16,735 bases of DNA from Cylindrodendrum hubeiense (Eukaryota > Ascomycota > Sordariomycetes > Hypocreales > Nectriaceae). Positions 7,736 through 16,735 of the stretch are shown in pieces. How positions within the stretch are numbered: position 1 is the stretch's first letter; each line of letters starts with the position of its first letter. The stretch covers positions 1-16,735 of the forward strand of contig JAANBB010000666.1 of the NCBI GenBank assembly GCA_014621425.1, in the 5' to 3' direction. The notes under the pieces were generated by a model. The model made no database searches, was not told the origin of the DNA, and worked only from the letters and a program-made list of their open reading frames with translations. A program made the translations under genes and the position numbers.

Positions 7736-10700
7736 ATGATGCGAGGAAACCGCGCCCGGAGCCCGGAGGGCGATCGGCGAAGGCGGTATGATCCTCGAGA
7801 CCCGCGTCAACCACCACCACAGGGCCCGCCGCCGCCCGCGATGCCTGCCTACAACCAGCCGCCACCCGAAGAATCACGCCGCGCGCGCACTCCCTCCCCG
7901 ACATTTTCATTCTCCTCCTCCAGCGATTCATCCCTGCTGGACATCTCACGATATAAGGACACCAAGCAATTCGGCGGCATCCTTGGCACCTTTTTCCGCG
8001 CCCCTTCGGAGAAGAATCGGCAGCGCCGCCGCGCCAAGAAGAAGCGGCGCGTCCTCTACTTTGGAAACTCATCCTCCTCCTCTGTCAATTCCGACCTGGC
8101 CTACGGCGCTGGATACATCAAGGGAACCAAGACCCGTAGCTTCAGTCCCCAGGAACGAAGGGCCTCACAAGAATTCCGACGAACCTCACAAGAATTTCGA
8201 CGGACCTCGCAAGAATTCCGGAGGTCCTCGCAAGAATTTAGCAGGCCTGACGCACCGCCACCGCTCCCTGCTCGGCGAGAGCGTGAACACCAGTCAGCGA
8301 GGTACAAGAGGGATCCTGATGCGGAAATTATGAATCTGGGCCGTCAGCTGTCCGACCTAGCGAGGCGGCAACATGAGGACGACCACCGCCATTCTGGCCG
8401 GGGCAAGGGCCTTGCGCTCGGCGCTGCCGGGGCAGTTGGAGCCTCCATGATGGCATCAAAGTACGGTCGCCACAAGCAAGATGGCACCCGCGGAATGGGC
8501 GGCTCAAAGCCCCATCGCAACTCTTCTGACGACGAATCGGACTGGGAGGATGCGTCGGAAGATGAGTCCTCCAGCAGCGACGGTGCCGACTCTGTGCTCG
8601 CCTACGGCGGTGGCAACGCTGCCTCACACGCTACCAAGCCCGCTGTAGTCGCTGTCGCCGCAACTGCAACCGCAGCCGCTGCTGCTGGCATGTCTACTTA
8701 CCGTCCTAGCACAGACTCTCCTTCGATCTACCGAGACTACGGCGAGAAGAGTTCTGTCGTCGACCCTCGCCTCTTTGGTCCCTACAATTCTTTACGTGGG
8801 ATGATCAATACCCCATGTGGCTTTGGGGACCTACAACAAGCCTCATCCTACCAACGCTCATCGGCCCCCATCACGAATGAGCGACCCATCTACCCGGCTC
8901 CTCCTCCTGCTACCACTAGATTCGACGCAAGCCGAACCTCCATTTCATCCCGTCAAGACCTCCCGCACCACGCACAACCCGCCCCCGTCACGCTGCAGCA
9001 GCCCATTCCTAAGGCGCCCGTCTCTTCAAAAGTGTACAACGCCGAGAAGTTCGAAGACGTCAGTCGAAAGGACTCTCGCCATTCTCGTGAGCAATCTGAC
9101 GAGAAGAGTCACTGGGGCGAGGTTGCTGCGGTTGGCCTTGCTGCTGCTGCAATCGGCACCGCCGTTGCATCTTCGTCTTCCCGCAAGGATGAGAAGCGAG
9201 AGAGGCGCGATGCCCGCGTGGAAGAGAAACGGGATCGTGATTCTCGACGTCATCGGGACGAAGAGGGATACCAGGACTCGAAGCGTCGGGAACGAGACGA
9301 AGAGCGTCAACTACGCCAGCAGGAAAAGGAACGCCGCAAGTCAAAGCGCGAACCCGAATCCTCTAATTATGCTGATGACCGAGACCCCAAGAGGTCTTCA
9401 AGATTTGATGATCATGACGATACCCTTAAAAAGAGAAAGGACAAGGAGATGGAAGTTGTAGTTATGCCCCACCAGGACCTGGTGTCCTACAAGCGTCGTG
9501 GGGAAGATATCCTAGTTGAGCGTGAACCGGAGACTCGCGTTGAGATTCGCAAGCATGAACCGGAGACTCGCGTNGAGATTCGTCAAGCATGAACCGGAGA
9601 CTCGTGTCGAGATTCGCAAGCATGATGCCCACGCTGAGCGACGAGAGCTCCCCCCGTCAACCATGGCAGGCCAACAAATTGTAACGGGATCAAGCCAACC
9701 CATCCAACCGACTACGGATGTGGCAGTCAACCCGTTCCAATACCAGGTTGCTGATGATGCCTTTATGATACCCAAGCTCAACACTCCCCAGCGACCGCTT
9801 ACGCCCACGGTCGTAACTGTGGACCGTGAACCCAACTTTGACGACTCACCACCGAGGACTTCGGCTGCAGACGCTCGACTGAGCCGCAAGGACTCGTATG
9901 AGATTGAGAAGATGGTTGAGGACTACCGACAGGGAAACCAGGACGCTTCTCGGTACAAGGATCCTCGAGAAGGCCACGAATACGAAGAGGAAGAACACCA
10001 GGCCAGGTCCATATTCGATCAAGCAAAGCACGCTACCATCCCCGTTGCAGCAGCAGCATTTGCATCTGCCATCGCCGTTGAGGAGGAACGCTCAAGAGAG
10101 CAACGCAAGGGCAAGTCCTCTGAGGACAGTTCCCGTGATAGCTCTCGACCAAGAGACGTCGTCCAAGACGAAGCAGACAAGTATTACCGCGAGTCCGTGA
10201 TTGCGCGGAAGATTGCCTCCGACGAGATGCGCTCTCGCAGTACATCCCCAGAGCCTTCCGTGGTGGACAAGTGGCGAGATACTTCTATTGAAACCATCAC
10301 TATCGTCACACCCCCAGACCTGGAAGACAAGGAACCAAAGACGAGTCGTTATGATGGCCCTAATGCGGATGTGAGAATCGACAACAAGATCTTCCCTCAC
10401 GAGGAAAGCCGATTCCGCAGTTCGTCAAGGGACCTCGATGCCCCGACTTTTCAATCGAGAGACCCCTCTGCAGAGCGAGAGCGTCCTCTTCTCAATTTGG
10501 TTTATCCCACACCAGTTCCCAGTCGTGAACCCTCGCCAATCCCTGATGAGCGTGAGATAACAAGGGAAGTCGAAGAGTCGACCTCAAACTCTGAAGTGGA
10601 CATAATCACCATCGGGCCCAAGGGCGAAGTCATTCATGGCACTCCCACTGCCAAGTCTGTCAGTTGGGGCGAGAACGAGACCAAGAGCTTCGAGGTCGAG

Positions 10701-13700
10701 AGTCCCGAGGGCAGAAGCGACTCCGAGGGCTATGTTCGGTCCGAGAACTCTGACAAACCTCGCCCGCGACTGAACAAGGCCAGCCGATGGGGTGCTATCG
10801 CGGCCGCGATGGCCGTTAGCTCTAAGGAGCCCATCAACGAGCCGGATGTTGAACTTCCCTCTGCCAAAGATAGTGAGCTTACTAGAAGCTCACCTGACGA
10901 GGCCCGCGATGTCCCTGTGCATTCCGCTCAAATTTACGCCGATGATGCTAGCCAAGAGCCCCCGGTCCCTGGCCCGAAGCCCACTAGCCCGAGAACAGAA
11001 TACATGCCTGGTGGTTATGCGGATGATATTGAGTTTGCAGCTACCCTGGCCGCTGGCTTGAAGGACACTGGCTTCAATCCCGACATGGTCATCGAAGATC
11101 CCACATATGCCCGGCGAGAATCTCCCCCAGGAGTGCAAGATGCAAACGGCGACAGCTGGTACAAGACACCTTACTCAGAGACTGTCCCTGACTTCACCGG
11201 AATCCCTGCATCGAAGCAAGCGCCTGACTCGGGATTTATTCTGGGCGAGGTGGAGACTCCTCAGGAGAGCACAAGTGCTCCCACGGATTCTGAGCGAGAG
11301 CAGCCTTTTGATTACCTTGCTGAAACCCAACCATCTGAGACGCCTGGATCGCCGAGCGACGAAGTTGCGGCCCGTGTTGATGATGTGTCTCCTCAGAGGC
11401 CGAGTAAGAGAGAGCAGCGCAAGCGGGACAAGGTTGTGGTGGTCCAAGACGACGAGACAAGCCGCGTCATAGACCCTGAGCCCGTTCAGCCTCGAGAGGT
11501 TGGGGAAACGTACTGGGAGGATGTTGGCCGGCATAGGTCCAAGAAACATCATATCAGCCGTGATTACGACGACGGTGAGGGCTCCAGAGTCTCCGCCCCA
11601 ATCGAATCCCACCACGACCGACATTCCGCTCGTGAATACTCATCCAGAGATGTGAGATCTGACGACGAGTGGGATGCTCCTAAGCATGACAGGCGAGACG
11701 ACCCTAAGCACGACAAGCGGGATGCCCCCAAGCACGATAAGCGAAGGCGCGACTCTGATACTGGTGATTTATCTCGCTTCGTTGCACCAGCCGCTGCTCT
11801 TGGCGCTCTCGCTTTGGCCGGCCATCATCTGGCTAAGGATAATCGATCTCGATCACGATCCCGTGAATCCAGACGCCACAATGAGCGGGATATCTCACGA
11901 AAGTCCAAACACAAGAGGAGTCGTGACGTCGATGATTGGGACGCCTCGCAAGTGTCTGCTCCTGTTGAGTCCTCTCACCGCAGACGTTCGTCGAGGAATG
12001 TTCCGTCCAGAGATGTGCAGTCTGACGACGAGTGGGACGCCCCCCGATCGTCTAAGAGGCATAGCAGGGACCGAGACTATTATAACGAGGATGGATCTCG
12101 TGTCCAGGCTCTTGTAGGCGAATATGAACGACACTCGTCGAGGAACAGCCCGTCGAGAGAGAGCCCGTCGAGAGACAGGATATCCGACGATGAATGGGAT
12201 ACCCCAAAGAAATCGAGCAGATCGCGATCGAAGCGTGATTCTGCGACCTACGATTCTCCCACACGTTCGGTAGCGCCTTCGGAAATTTCCGTCAGAAGTT
12301 CTAGCAGTCGCAGAAGTAAGAAGGACAAGCGAAGAAGCGGAACTGAAGAGGATTTCTACGGGCCTCGGGACAGCCCTACTGACCGCAGACGAGATCACTT
12401 CGACGACCGTGATGTCAGCTCTGTGGTGTCTGAGTCTCGTGGCGATGACCGCCATCGAGAAGGAGGGCACCGGCGCAGCAAGTCCTCTCGGTTTGACGAT
12501 GATGATGTCAAATCTGTCGTGTCCGCCCCTGGCTCCGGCTCGTCTCGCCGGAGTAGAGACCACAAGGACCGCAGAGACCCAGAGAAGAGGTCCAGCGGCG
12601 TCTTCTCCAGTATATTCAAATCTAGCAGTCACAAGGATGGTAAGCGGGATTCTTTTTTAGATAATGCCGACACCCTTGGCGCGGGTGTCGGCTTAGCGGG
12701 TGCGGTGGCTGCTGCTGCTCGCTTTAACGCCTCCGAGCCTCTGTCAGATGAGGAGCATGAAGCCTATAGCGATATCCGCCGCATTCGAAGTTTCGATACC
12801 TTCGACCCCGAGGTTGCTCCTCGTGCCATCAAACCCGCCATCGACCCCCAATATGGCGACCTTCTCCCCCTACCCCCCAGCGAACCAGGGAGCCCCTACT
12901 CTTCGCCTGGGGAACTACCATCTCTTCCCGACAGCCGACCAGACACCCCACCGGAGCTGCGTGCCTTTAAGCATGAGGTTTTGACTCACCAACGGCGTCG
13001 CAGCCATGATATCCCGACTAAGACGCCCAGCCATACTGCGATTCCCATCCAGCTCCGTCTTGGCAATCGATCGAGCCCACAATCTCCTATCGGCTATAGG
13101 TCCTCACCGCCAGCCGGCTCTCCCGTTGTTACTACTGCCGACTACTCTCCCAGTTCTTCGAGGCGTGGAATCCGTCCCACCTCCTGGGACAGCAGCCGTG
13201 AATTCAAGCCCTTATATCTTCTCGAACAATCCCGCAACATCCCGCCTTTGGATGAAGCAGAGCTTCCGGAGCTGCCCCCAAGTGAAGCAAGCGAGCGGGA
13301 TTCCCCCGAGCCTGAGACTCATCGTCGCAATGATTACTTTGGGCCTAGCCTTCACGATATTCATTTCGCGGATCCTGGCCTCCAAATCGACACGAGCATT
13401 CCGCCAACCGCGCGGAGCGACGAGGATGCAGGATCTGGGGAGTCAACTCCCCGGGCCGAGTTCAGACCAGAGTTCCCCTTTCTAGCACCCATGGAAACCA
13501 CTGCGCCTGAGTATTCCCGTGAACTCGTTCTCACAGATGAGCCGCACATGGGTATTTCCCAAGAGCCATTGATCCAAGGACCGGAGCTCTACCATCCGGT
13601 TCCAACATTCATGGATGCCGCAGTGCCTGAGTATTCTCATGAGCGAGTCCTCATAGAAGAGCCGCCCATGAATGTTAGTTACGAGCCATTGCTTAAGGGA

Positions 13701-16700
13701 TTGGAGTTAGCTCCAGCGCCCGTTGAGACCTCTGAGCCTGAGTCTTCTCGTGAGCTAGATGAGCCGCCCATGGATGTTCCCCAAGAGCCAGAGCTACCAG
13801 CTCTCGCACCTATTGAGGTCATTGAGCCTGAATCTTCTCGCAAGCCAGATGAGCTACCCGTGGATACTCCCCAAGAATCATCGACCGAGGGACCTGAACC
13901 TGAGCTACCAGCTCCGGCACCTATTGAGGTTATTGAGCCCGAGTCTTCAGCTCCAGCACCGATTGGAACTGTTGAGCCAGAATCTGCTCGCGAACTAGTT
14001 CTCACGGATGAGCCGCCTATGGATGCTCCCCCAAACCCAGAGCCCGAGTGGTCTAAGCCAGAGCCTGCTGCTGCTAGCAAGGGGGGTTGGGGTTCTTCCC
14101 TGTTCAACTTCAGAACACCCTCCCTCAGGACGGCGCTGCTTAACTTCACACCTCCCTCCCTCAGGACGGCTGAGACGACTCCGACGAGGCAGAGCGTTCC
14201 CGATGATGGTATTGATGGCCTGACCTCTGCGGACGAGGACCTCTCGGACGCTTCGGATGGCTATTTGGAGGATCAGGTTCCCAAGGCACCGGCCTATACC
14301 CTCCGCGAGGTCCCAAGCGCCGAGCAACAGTTTGCCAATGAGGCGACACTCCACAGGATCGTTGACGAGGTTGTCCCTGAGGTGACCTCTAAGGCCACCA
14401 CTGAAGCTGTTCCTAAGTCAATTGTTGAGCCGGTTGTCGAGCCTGCTACGGAACTAGCAACGGAACCAGTGGTTGAGGAAATCACCCGCGAGACCACCCC
14501 TAAGCCTGTCGAACCCACTGAGCCTCGGGTTGAAGCTGTCGAGATTGTGAAGGAGCCTACACGTGCAGACATCTCCAGAGAACTTGTTTCTGAGCTTATC
14601 GCCGAGCCTGTTCCTGATATTCCCACAGAACTCAGCGATGAGCCTCTGACCGTGGAGCTGCCTCGAGAGATCCCCGAGCCTATTATTGAGCCTACTATCG
14701 AGGCTAGTCCTGATATTCCCACAGAACTCAGCGATAAGCCTCTGATGGATGAGCTACCTCGAGAGATCCCCGAGCTATTATTGAGCCTACTATCGCAGGC
14801 TGCTTCCTGATATTCCCACAATGCTCAACGGATCAATCTGTGACCGAAGGAGCTGTCTCGAGAGATCCCCGAGCCTATCGTGGAGCCTATTGTCGAGGCT
14901 ATTCCTGATATTCCCAAAGTGCTCAACGATGAACCTGTGGCCGAGGAGCTTTCTCGAGAAATCATCCCCGAGCCCACTGTCGAGGCTATTATTGAGCCCA
15001 CTGTCGAGGCTATTCCTGATATCCCCACAATAATCGGCGATGAACCTCTGACTGAGGAGCTGTCTCGAGAGATCCCGGAGCCTATCGTGGAGCCTATTGT
15101 TGAGGCTATTCCTAATATTCCCACAGTACTCAGCGATGAATCTGTGACCGAGGAGCTTTCTCGAGAGATCATCCCTGAGCCCGTTATCGAAGCTGTTTCC
15201 CAACCTGGCTCCGAACCTCCTATAGAACCTACTTCCGAGCTAGTCACTGAGCCCGTTAGGGAGTTGGCTGCCGAGGTTGCTCTTGAGGCCAGTGTTGAAC
15301 CACCCACGGAACCAGTCTCTGAGCTAGTTACTGAACCTGCTAGCGAGCCAATCCCCGAGGCTGTTGCCGAGGGCGATATTGAACCTCCTGCCGTGCCTGT
15401 TTCAGAAACTGCCGAGGTTGCCGTTGAACCCGCCACTGAGCCCACGACCGAAACGGCCACTAAACCCGCTGAAAATGAATACACGAAAGAGGCGTGGGAG
15501 AGCATACCAGGAAAGGAGAGGAAGAAGATTAGGAAGAACCTCAAGAAGATCGGGTTGGAATTAGTGCTCATTGACTCTGTCCCTGCCCCCGCCTCTACCT
15601 CTGCGCCGGTCGAGGAGGACCCCAGGGAGGTAGAGACTCCCAAGGATGAGGAAGTGATTTCCGTCGAGGAGCCTGGTTTGAAGGACGAATCAACTGAACT
15701 GGAGAAGACTGAGGAAAAGCCTACCGCCGCTGTGGAGGAGCCTGTAGAGGTACTTCCAGAGTCTGACGCTTTGGAAAAGGATATTACCACTACTCCCGAG
15801 CATGAGGGGCCTTTACCGAAGGCTTTGGAAGACACATCACCAAGCGAACAGGAGCCAGACACCCTCGCTACCGATAGAAGTTTGGACGCCATTGTCGAGT
15901 CTGAAATGGTGACACCTAGCTCAGATCCTCAAGGGCCTGAAACAACACCTTCAGAGACTCTCCCAACCGAAGATGTGGTGGAAGCTTCTCGTGAGCCAAG
16001 TACAGATGTGGCCGAAGTGGACACTTCACAAACTCAACCGAAGAAGAGCAAGAAAAAGAAGAAGGGCAAAGCAGCAGCTGCCATGGAAGATAAGCCAGTA
16101 CATACTGAGCCCGTGGCTGTTGATGTCAAGTCCAGCTTCGATGATCTACCACCCAGCGAACAGGAACCAGACACCGTCGATGCTGAAAGACGTGTGGACG
16201 CCATTATCGAGCCTGAAATGGTGACATCTAGCTCGGATTCTCAAGGGCCTGTAACAATACCTTCAGAGACTCTCCCAACTGAAGACACAGTGGAGGCTTC
16301 TCGTGAGCTAAGTACAGATGTGGCCGAAGTGGACACTTCCCAACCTCAACCTAAGAAGAGCAAGAAGAAGAAGAAGAAGAGCAAGGCAGCAGCTGCCATG
16401 GAAGACGAGCCAGTACATACTGAACCCATGGTAGCTGACACCAAGCCCAGCTTGGAGGATGCACCTCGAGAACTACTCGACTCTTCTACGCCGCTTGATG
16501 CTATCTCGGCCAGTGTACATGCCCCCGAAATTGAGGCAAATGCTCCCGAGGCCACATCTGAGGTTGTCACAGAGCCTGCCGCCGAGGCTTTTAACGAGCC
16601 GGCCACTGAACCTGCTGTCAAGCCTATCGCCGAGTCTGTTGCCGAGCGGGCGGCCGAACCTGCTCTTGAACCTACTGTTGAGCTTGTCGCCGAGCCTACC

Positions 16701-16735
16701 ATCGAGCCTTTTGACGAGCCGGCTACTGAACCTGC
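7736..16735 (+). CDS. Giant involucrin-repeat / leashin (LAH)-like protein, N-terminal part; two frame breaks, runs off the window
   Basis: The ATG at 7736 (context GCACCATGA) opens a frame read in three pieces: 7736 to about 9583, about 9584-14774, and about 14849 to the edge, roughly 2,998 codons in all. No introns are evident. The first ~100 residues are Pro/Arg-rich, then DISRYKDTKQFGGILGTFF, a basic RRRAKKKRR run, and GNSSSSSVNSDLAYG, which look like a conserved N-terminal module. A long disordered chain follows, rich in Arg/Ser/Asp/Glu, with SDDEWD acidic motifs and Ala-rich hydrophobic patches. A conserved-looking segment SSREFKPLYLLEQS lies at 13191-13232. From about 13480 the protein becomes Glu/Pro/Val-rich tandem repeats with Lys-rich clusters. 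This matches fungal proteins annotated 'involucrin repeat protein'. From general knowledge, that class includes leashin (LAH), which tethers Woronin bodies to the cell cortex or septum through an N-terminal Woronin-body-binding region. Family assignment is fairly secure from composition and N-terminal pattern; the leashin role is inference. A spectrin- or titin-like cytoskeletal role is less likely, as no folded repeats are seen. Confidence 0.8.
8165..8248 (+). repeat. 21-nt tandem repeat (SQEFRRT) x4 in gene 3
   Basis: Four in-frame 7-residue units at 8165-8185, 8186-8206, 8207-8227 and 8228-8248, encoding SQEFRRT, SQEFRRT, SQEFRRS and SQEFSRP. Most differences between units are synonymous, so the array is not brand new and is kept in frame. 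Ser/Arg spacing suggests possible basophilic kinase sites. Confidence 0.9.
9521..9620 (+). repeat. 33-nt tandem repeat (HEPETRVEIRK) x3, containing N and a +1 frameshift
   Basis: Units at 9521-9553, 9554-9587 and 9588-9620 encode R/HEPETRVEIRK. The middle unit is 34 nt: it has N at 9574, and an extra T at 9583 (ATTCGTCAAG against ATTCGCAAG in both flanking units). The extra base puts a TGA in frame at 9590-9592. After it, the reading frame moves by one and stays open for more than 5 kb. Confidence 0.92.
11572..12215 (+). repeat. Degenerate ~40-residue module ending in SDDEWD(A/T)P, three copies
   Basis: Copies at about 11572-11685, 11938-12045 and 12088-12210 each contain a (S/A)RV or SQV start, a His/Arg/Ser-rich centre with SSR or SRD motifs, and the near-constant end SDDEWDAP, SDDEWDAP and SDDEWDTP. 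An acidic/Trp motif with a similar look (SDDESDWEDASEDE) occurs earlier, at about 8524. Copy spacing is uneven and substitutions are many, so the duplication is old. Confidence 0.75.
11679..11750 (+). repeat. 24-nt tandem repeat (PKHDKRDA) x3
   Basis: Units at 11679-11702, 11703-11726 and 11727-11750 encode PKHDRRDD, PKHDKRDA and PKHDKRRR. This short charged array directly follows the first SDDEWDAP copy. Confidence 0.85.
13482..14040 (+). repeat. Degenerate EPESSREL / DEPPMD repeats in gene 3
   Basis: Six copies of a core (A)PEYS or EPESS, most followed by (R)EL, begin at about 13506, 13626, 13737, 13827, 13938 and 13977. Each full copy continues with DEPPMD or a relative, then QEP. Spacing falls from 120 nt to 39 nt, so the array grew by unequal duplications of different length. 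Copy 1 also has ELVLTDEP, which recurs in the last copy. Confidence 0.8.
14100..14171 (+). repeat. 36-nt tandem duplication (LFNFRTPSLRTA / LLNFTPPSLRTA)
   Basis: Two abutting in-frame 36-nt units, 14100-14135 and 14136-14171. They are hydrophobic/basic and sit alone between acidic repeat blocks, which makes them candidates for a short binding motif. Confidence 0.88.
14613..15206 (+). repeat. 96-nt (32-residue) acidic repeat, six copies, copies 2 and 3 damaged
   Basis: Copies begin at the Pro codon of PDIPT at 14613, 14709, 14806, 14904, 15015 and 15111 (PNIPT in the last). Spacings are 96, 97, 98, 111 and 96 nt. Each copy has PDIPT, then LSDEP or a relative, then E(E)LSREI(I)PEP, then EP(I/T)(V/I)EA. 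Copy 4 carries an in-frame extra 15 nt. Copies 2 and 3 contain single-base indels adding up to +3. Confidence 0.88.
14775..14848 (+). other. Cluster of five 1-nt indels causing a local frame change and a stop at 14808-14810
   Basis: Compared with the sister repeats, one C is missing at 14775, and single extra bases occur at 14796 (C), about 14801-14805, 14830/14831 (G) and 14847/14848 (A). The net change is +3, so the frame downstream (for example GAG at 14871) equals the frame upstream. In between, the reading leaves the repeat pattern and meets TGA at 14808-14810. No plausible intron donor and acceptor bracket the region. Taken at face value the protein would end after 2,357 residues (allowing for the first break). 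Confidence 0.8.
15843..16470 (+). repeat. 312-nt tandem duplication (about 104 residues) with Lys-run length change
   Basis: Copy A (15843-16154) and copy B (from 16155) align across SEQEPDT, AI(V/I)E, EMVT, ETLPTED, STDVAEVDTSQ, KKSKKKKK, AAAAMED and PVHTEP. Offset is exactly 312 nt up to the Lys cluster and 315 nt after it, because copy B has one more codon in its AAG run. Copy B fades after about 16470 (DAPREL where copy A has DLPPSE). High nucleotide identity marks it as recent. Confidence 0.9.

Noticed and set aside
8817..9461. 214-codon + strand frame inside gene 3
   Set aside because: Shadow of the main frame, which continues on both sides with conserved-looking sequence.
9540..9620. 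An intron explaining the frame change at 9583
   Set aside because: No donor or acceptor with a branch point brackets it, and the neighbouring repeat units show a simple one-base insertion.
11895..12632. 245-codon minus-strand frame
   Set aside because: Antisense to the Arg/Ser/Asp-rich part of gene 3; no independent support.
12641..12661. GGTAAG...TTTTTTAG as an intron in gene 3
   Set aside because: Only about 20 nt, far too short, and the frame runs through it uninterrupted.
14613..15206. Regular repeats as a CRISPR array or mobile element
   Set aside because: The 96-nt units are in frame, have no spacers, and encode a protein repeat in a eukaryotic gene. No terminal inverted repeats or transposase are present.
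14825..15892. 355-codon Ser-rich open frame on the minus strand
   Set aside because: It is the antisense image of the Glu/Pro/Val repeat region. GAG/GAA and CCT/GCC-rich codons read backwards give Ser/Gly/Thr-rich sequence without stops.
7736..16735. True involucrin or another animal structural protein
   Set aside because: Only the Glu/Pro-rich repeat style resembles involucrin. The fungal database name reflects composition, not homology.

Overview
The window looks like chromosomal DNA of a filamentous ascomycete (Pezizomycotina, probably Sordariomycetes). The evidence is short introns of 55-133 nt with GTAAGT/GTATGT/GTACGT donors and CTAAC/CTGAC branch points, GC-rich coding sequence, pyrimidine-rich 5' leaders, and the gene types present. 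All three supported protein genes are on the + strand. I see no rRNA, tRNA, transposon, CRISPR array or prokaryotic operon.

Layout. Bases 1-1945 are non-coding: a G/T-rich segment with a possible G-quadruplex and GGTA repeats, followed by a long C/T-rich stretch leading into gene 1. Gene 1 (1946-4097, four exons, 634 aa) is a RING-finger protein, probably an E3 ubiquitin ligase, with a Pro/His-rich disordered N-terminus and a Ser-rich disordered C-terminus. Bases 4098-5026 are intergenic, with one weak 84-codon ORF. Gene 2 (5027-6722, two exons, 546 aa) is a membrane-anchored cytochrome P450 with all signature motifs. Bases 6723-7735 are the promoter region of gene 3, with two 12-bp perfect palindromes and a few transcription-factor-like sites. 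Gene 3 (7736 to beyond 16735) is the N-terminal ~3,000 codons of a giant, repeat-rich, mostly disordered protein of the class annotated in fungi as 'involucrin repeat protein'. I take it to be the leashin/LAH-type Woronin-body tether.

Gene 3 reads as a single gene but is interrupted twice in this sequence, both times inside tandem repeats. The first break (N at 9574 plus one extra T at 9583) lies in a 33-nt repeat. The second is a cluster of five 1-nt indels between 14775 and 14848 in a 96-nt repeat. Their net effect is +3, so the original frame resumes and stays open to the window edge. Both look more like sequence or assembly errors than biology, but the second creates a stop at 14808-14810 that would truncate the protein if real.

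The three genes have no obvious joint pathway. The P450 has no biosynthetic core enzyme beside it in this window, so I do not call a metabolite cluster. I found no convincing undescribed system. The most interesting material is the internal architecture of gene 3: recurrent Ala-rich hydrophobic patches, several independent tandem repeat families, and Lys-run expansion.
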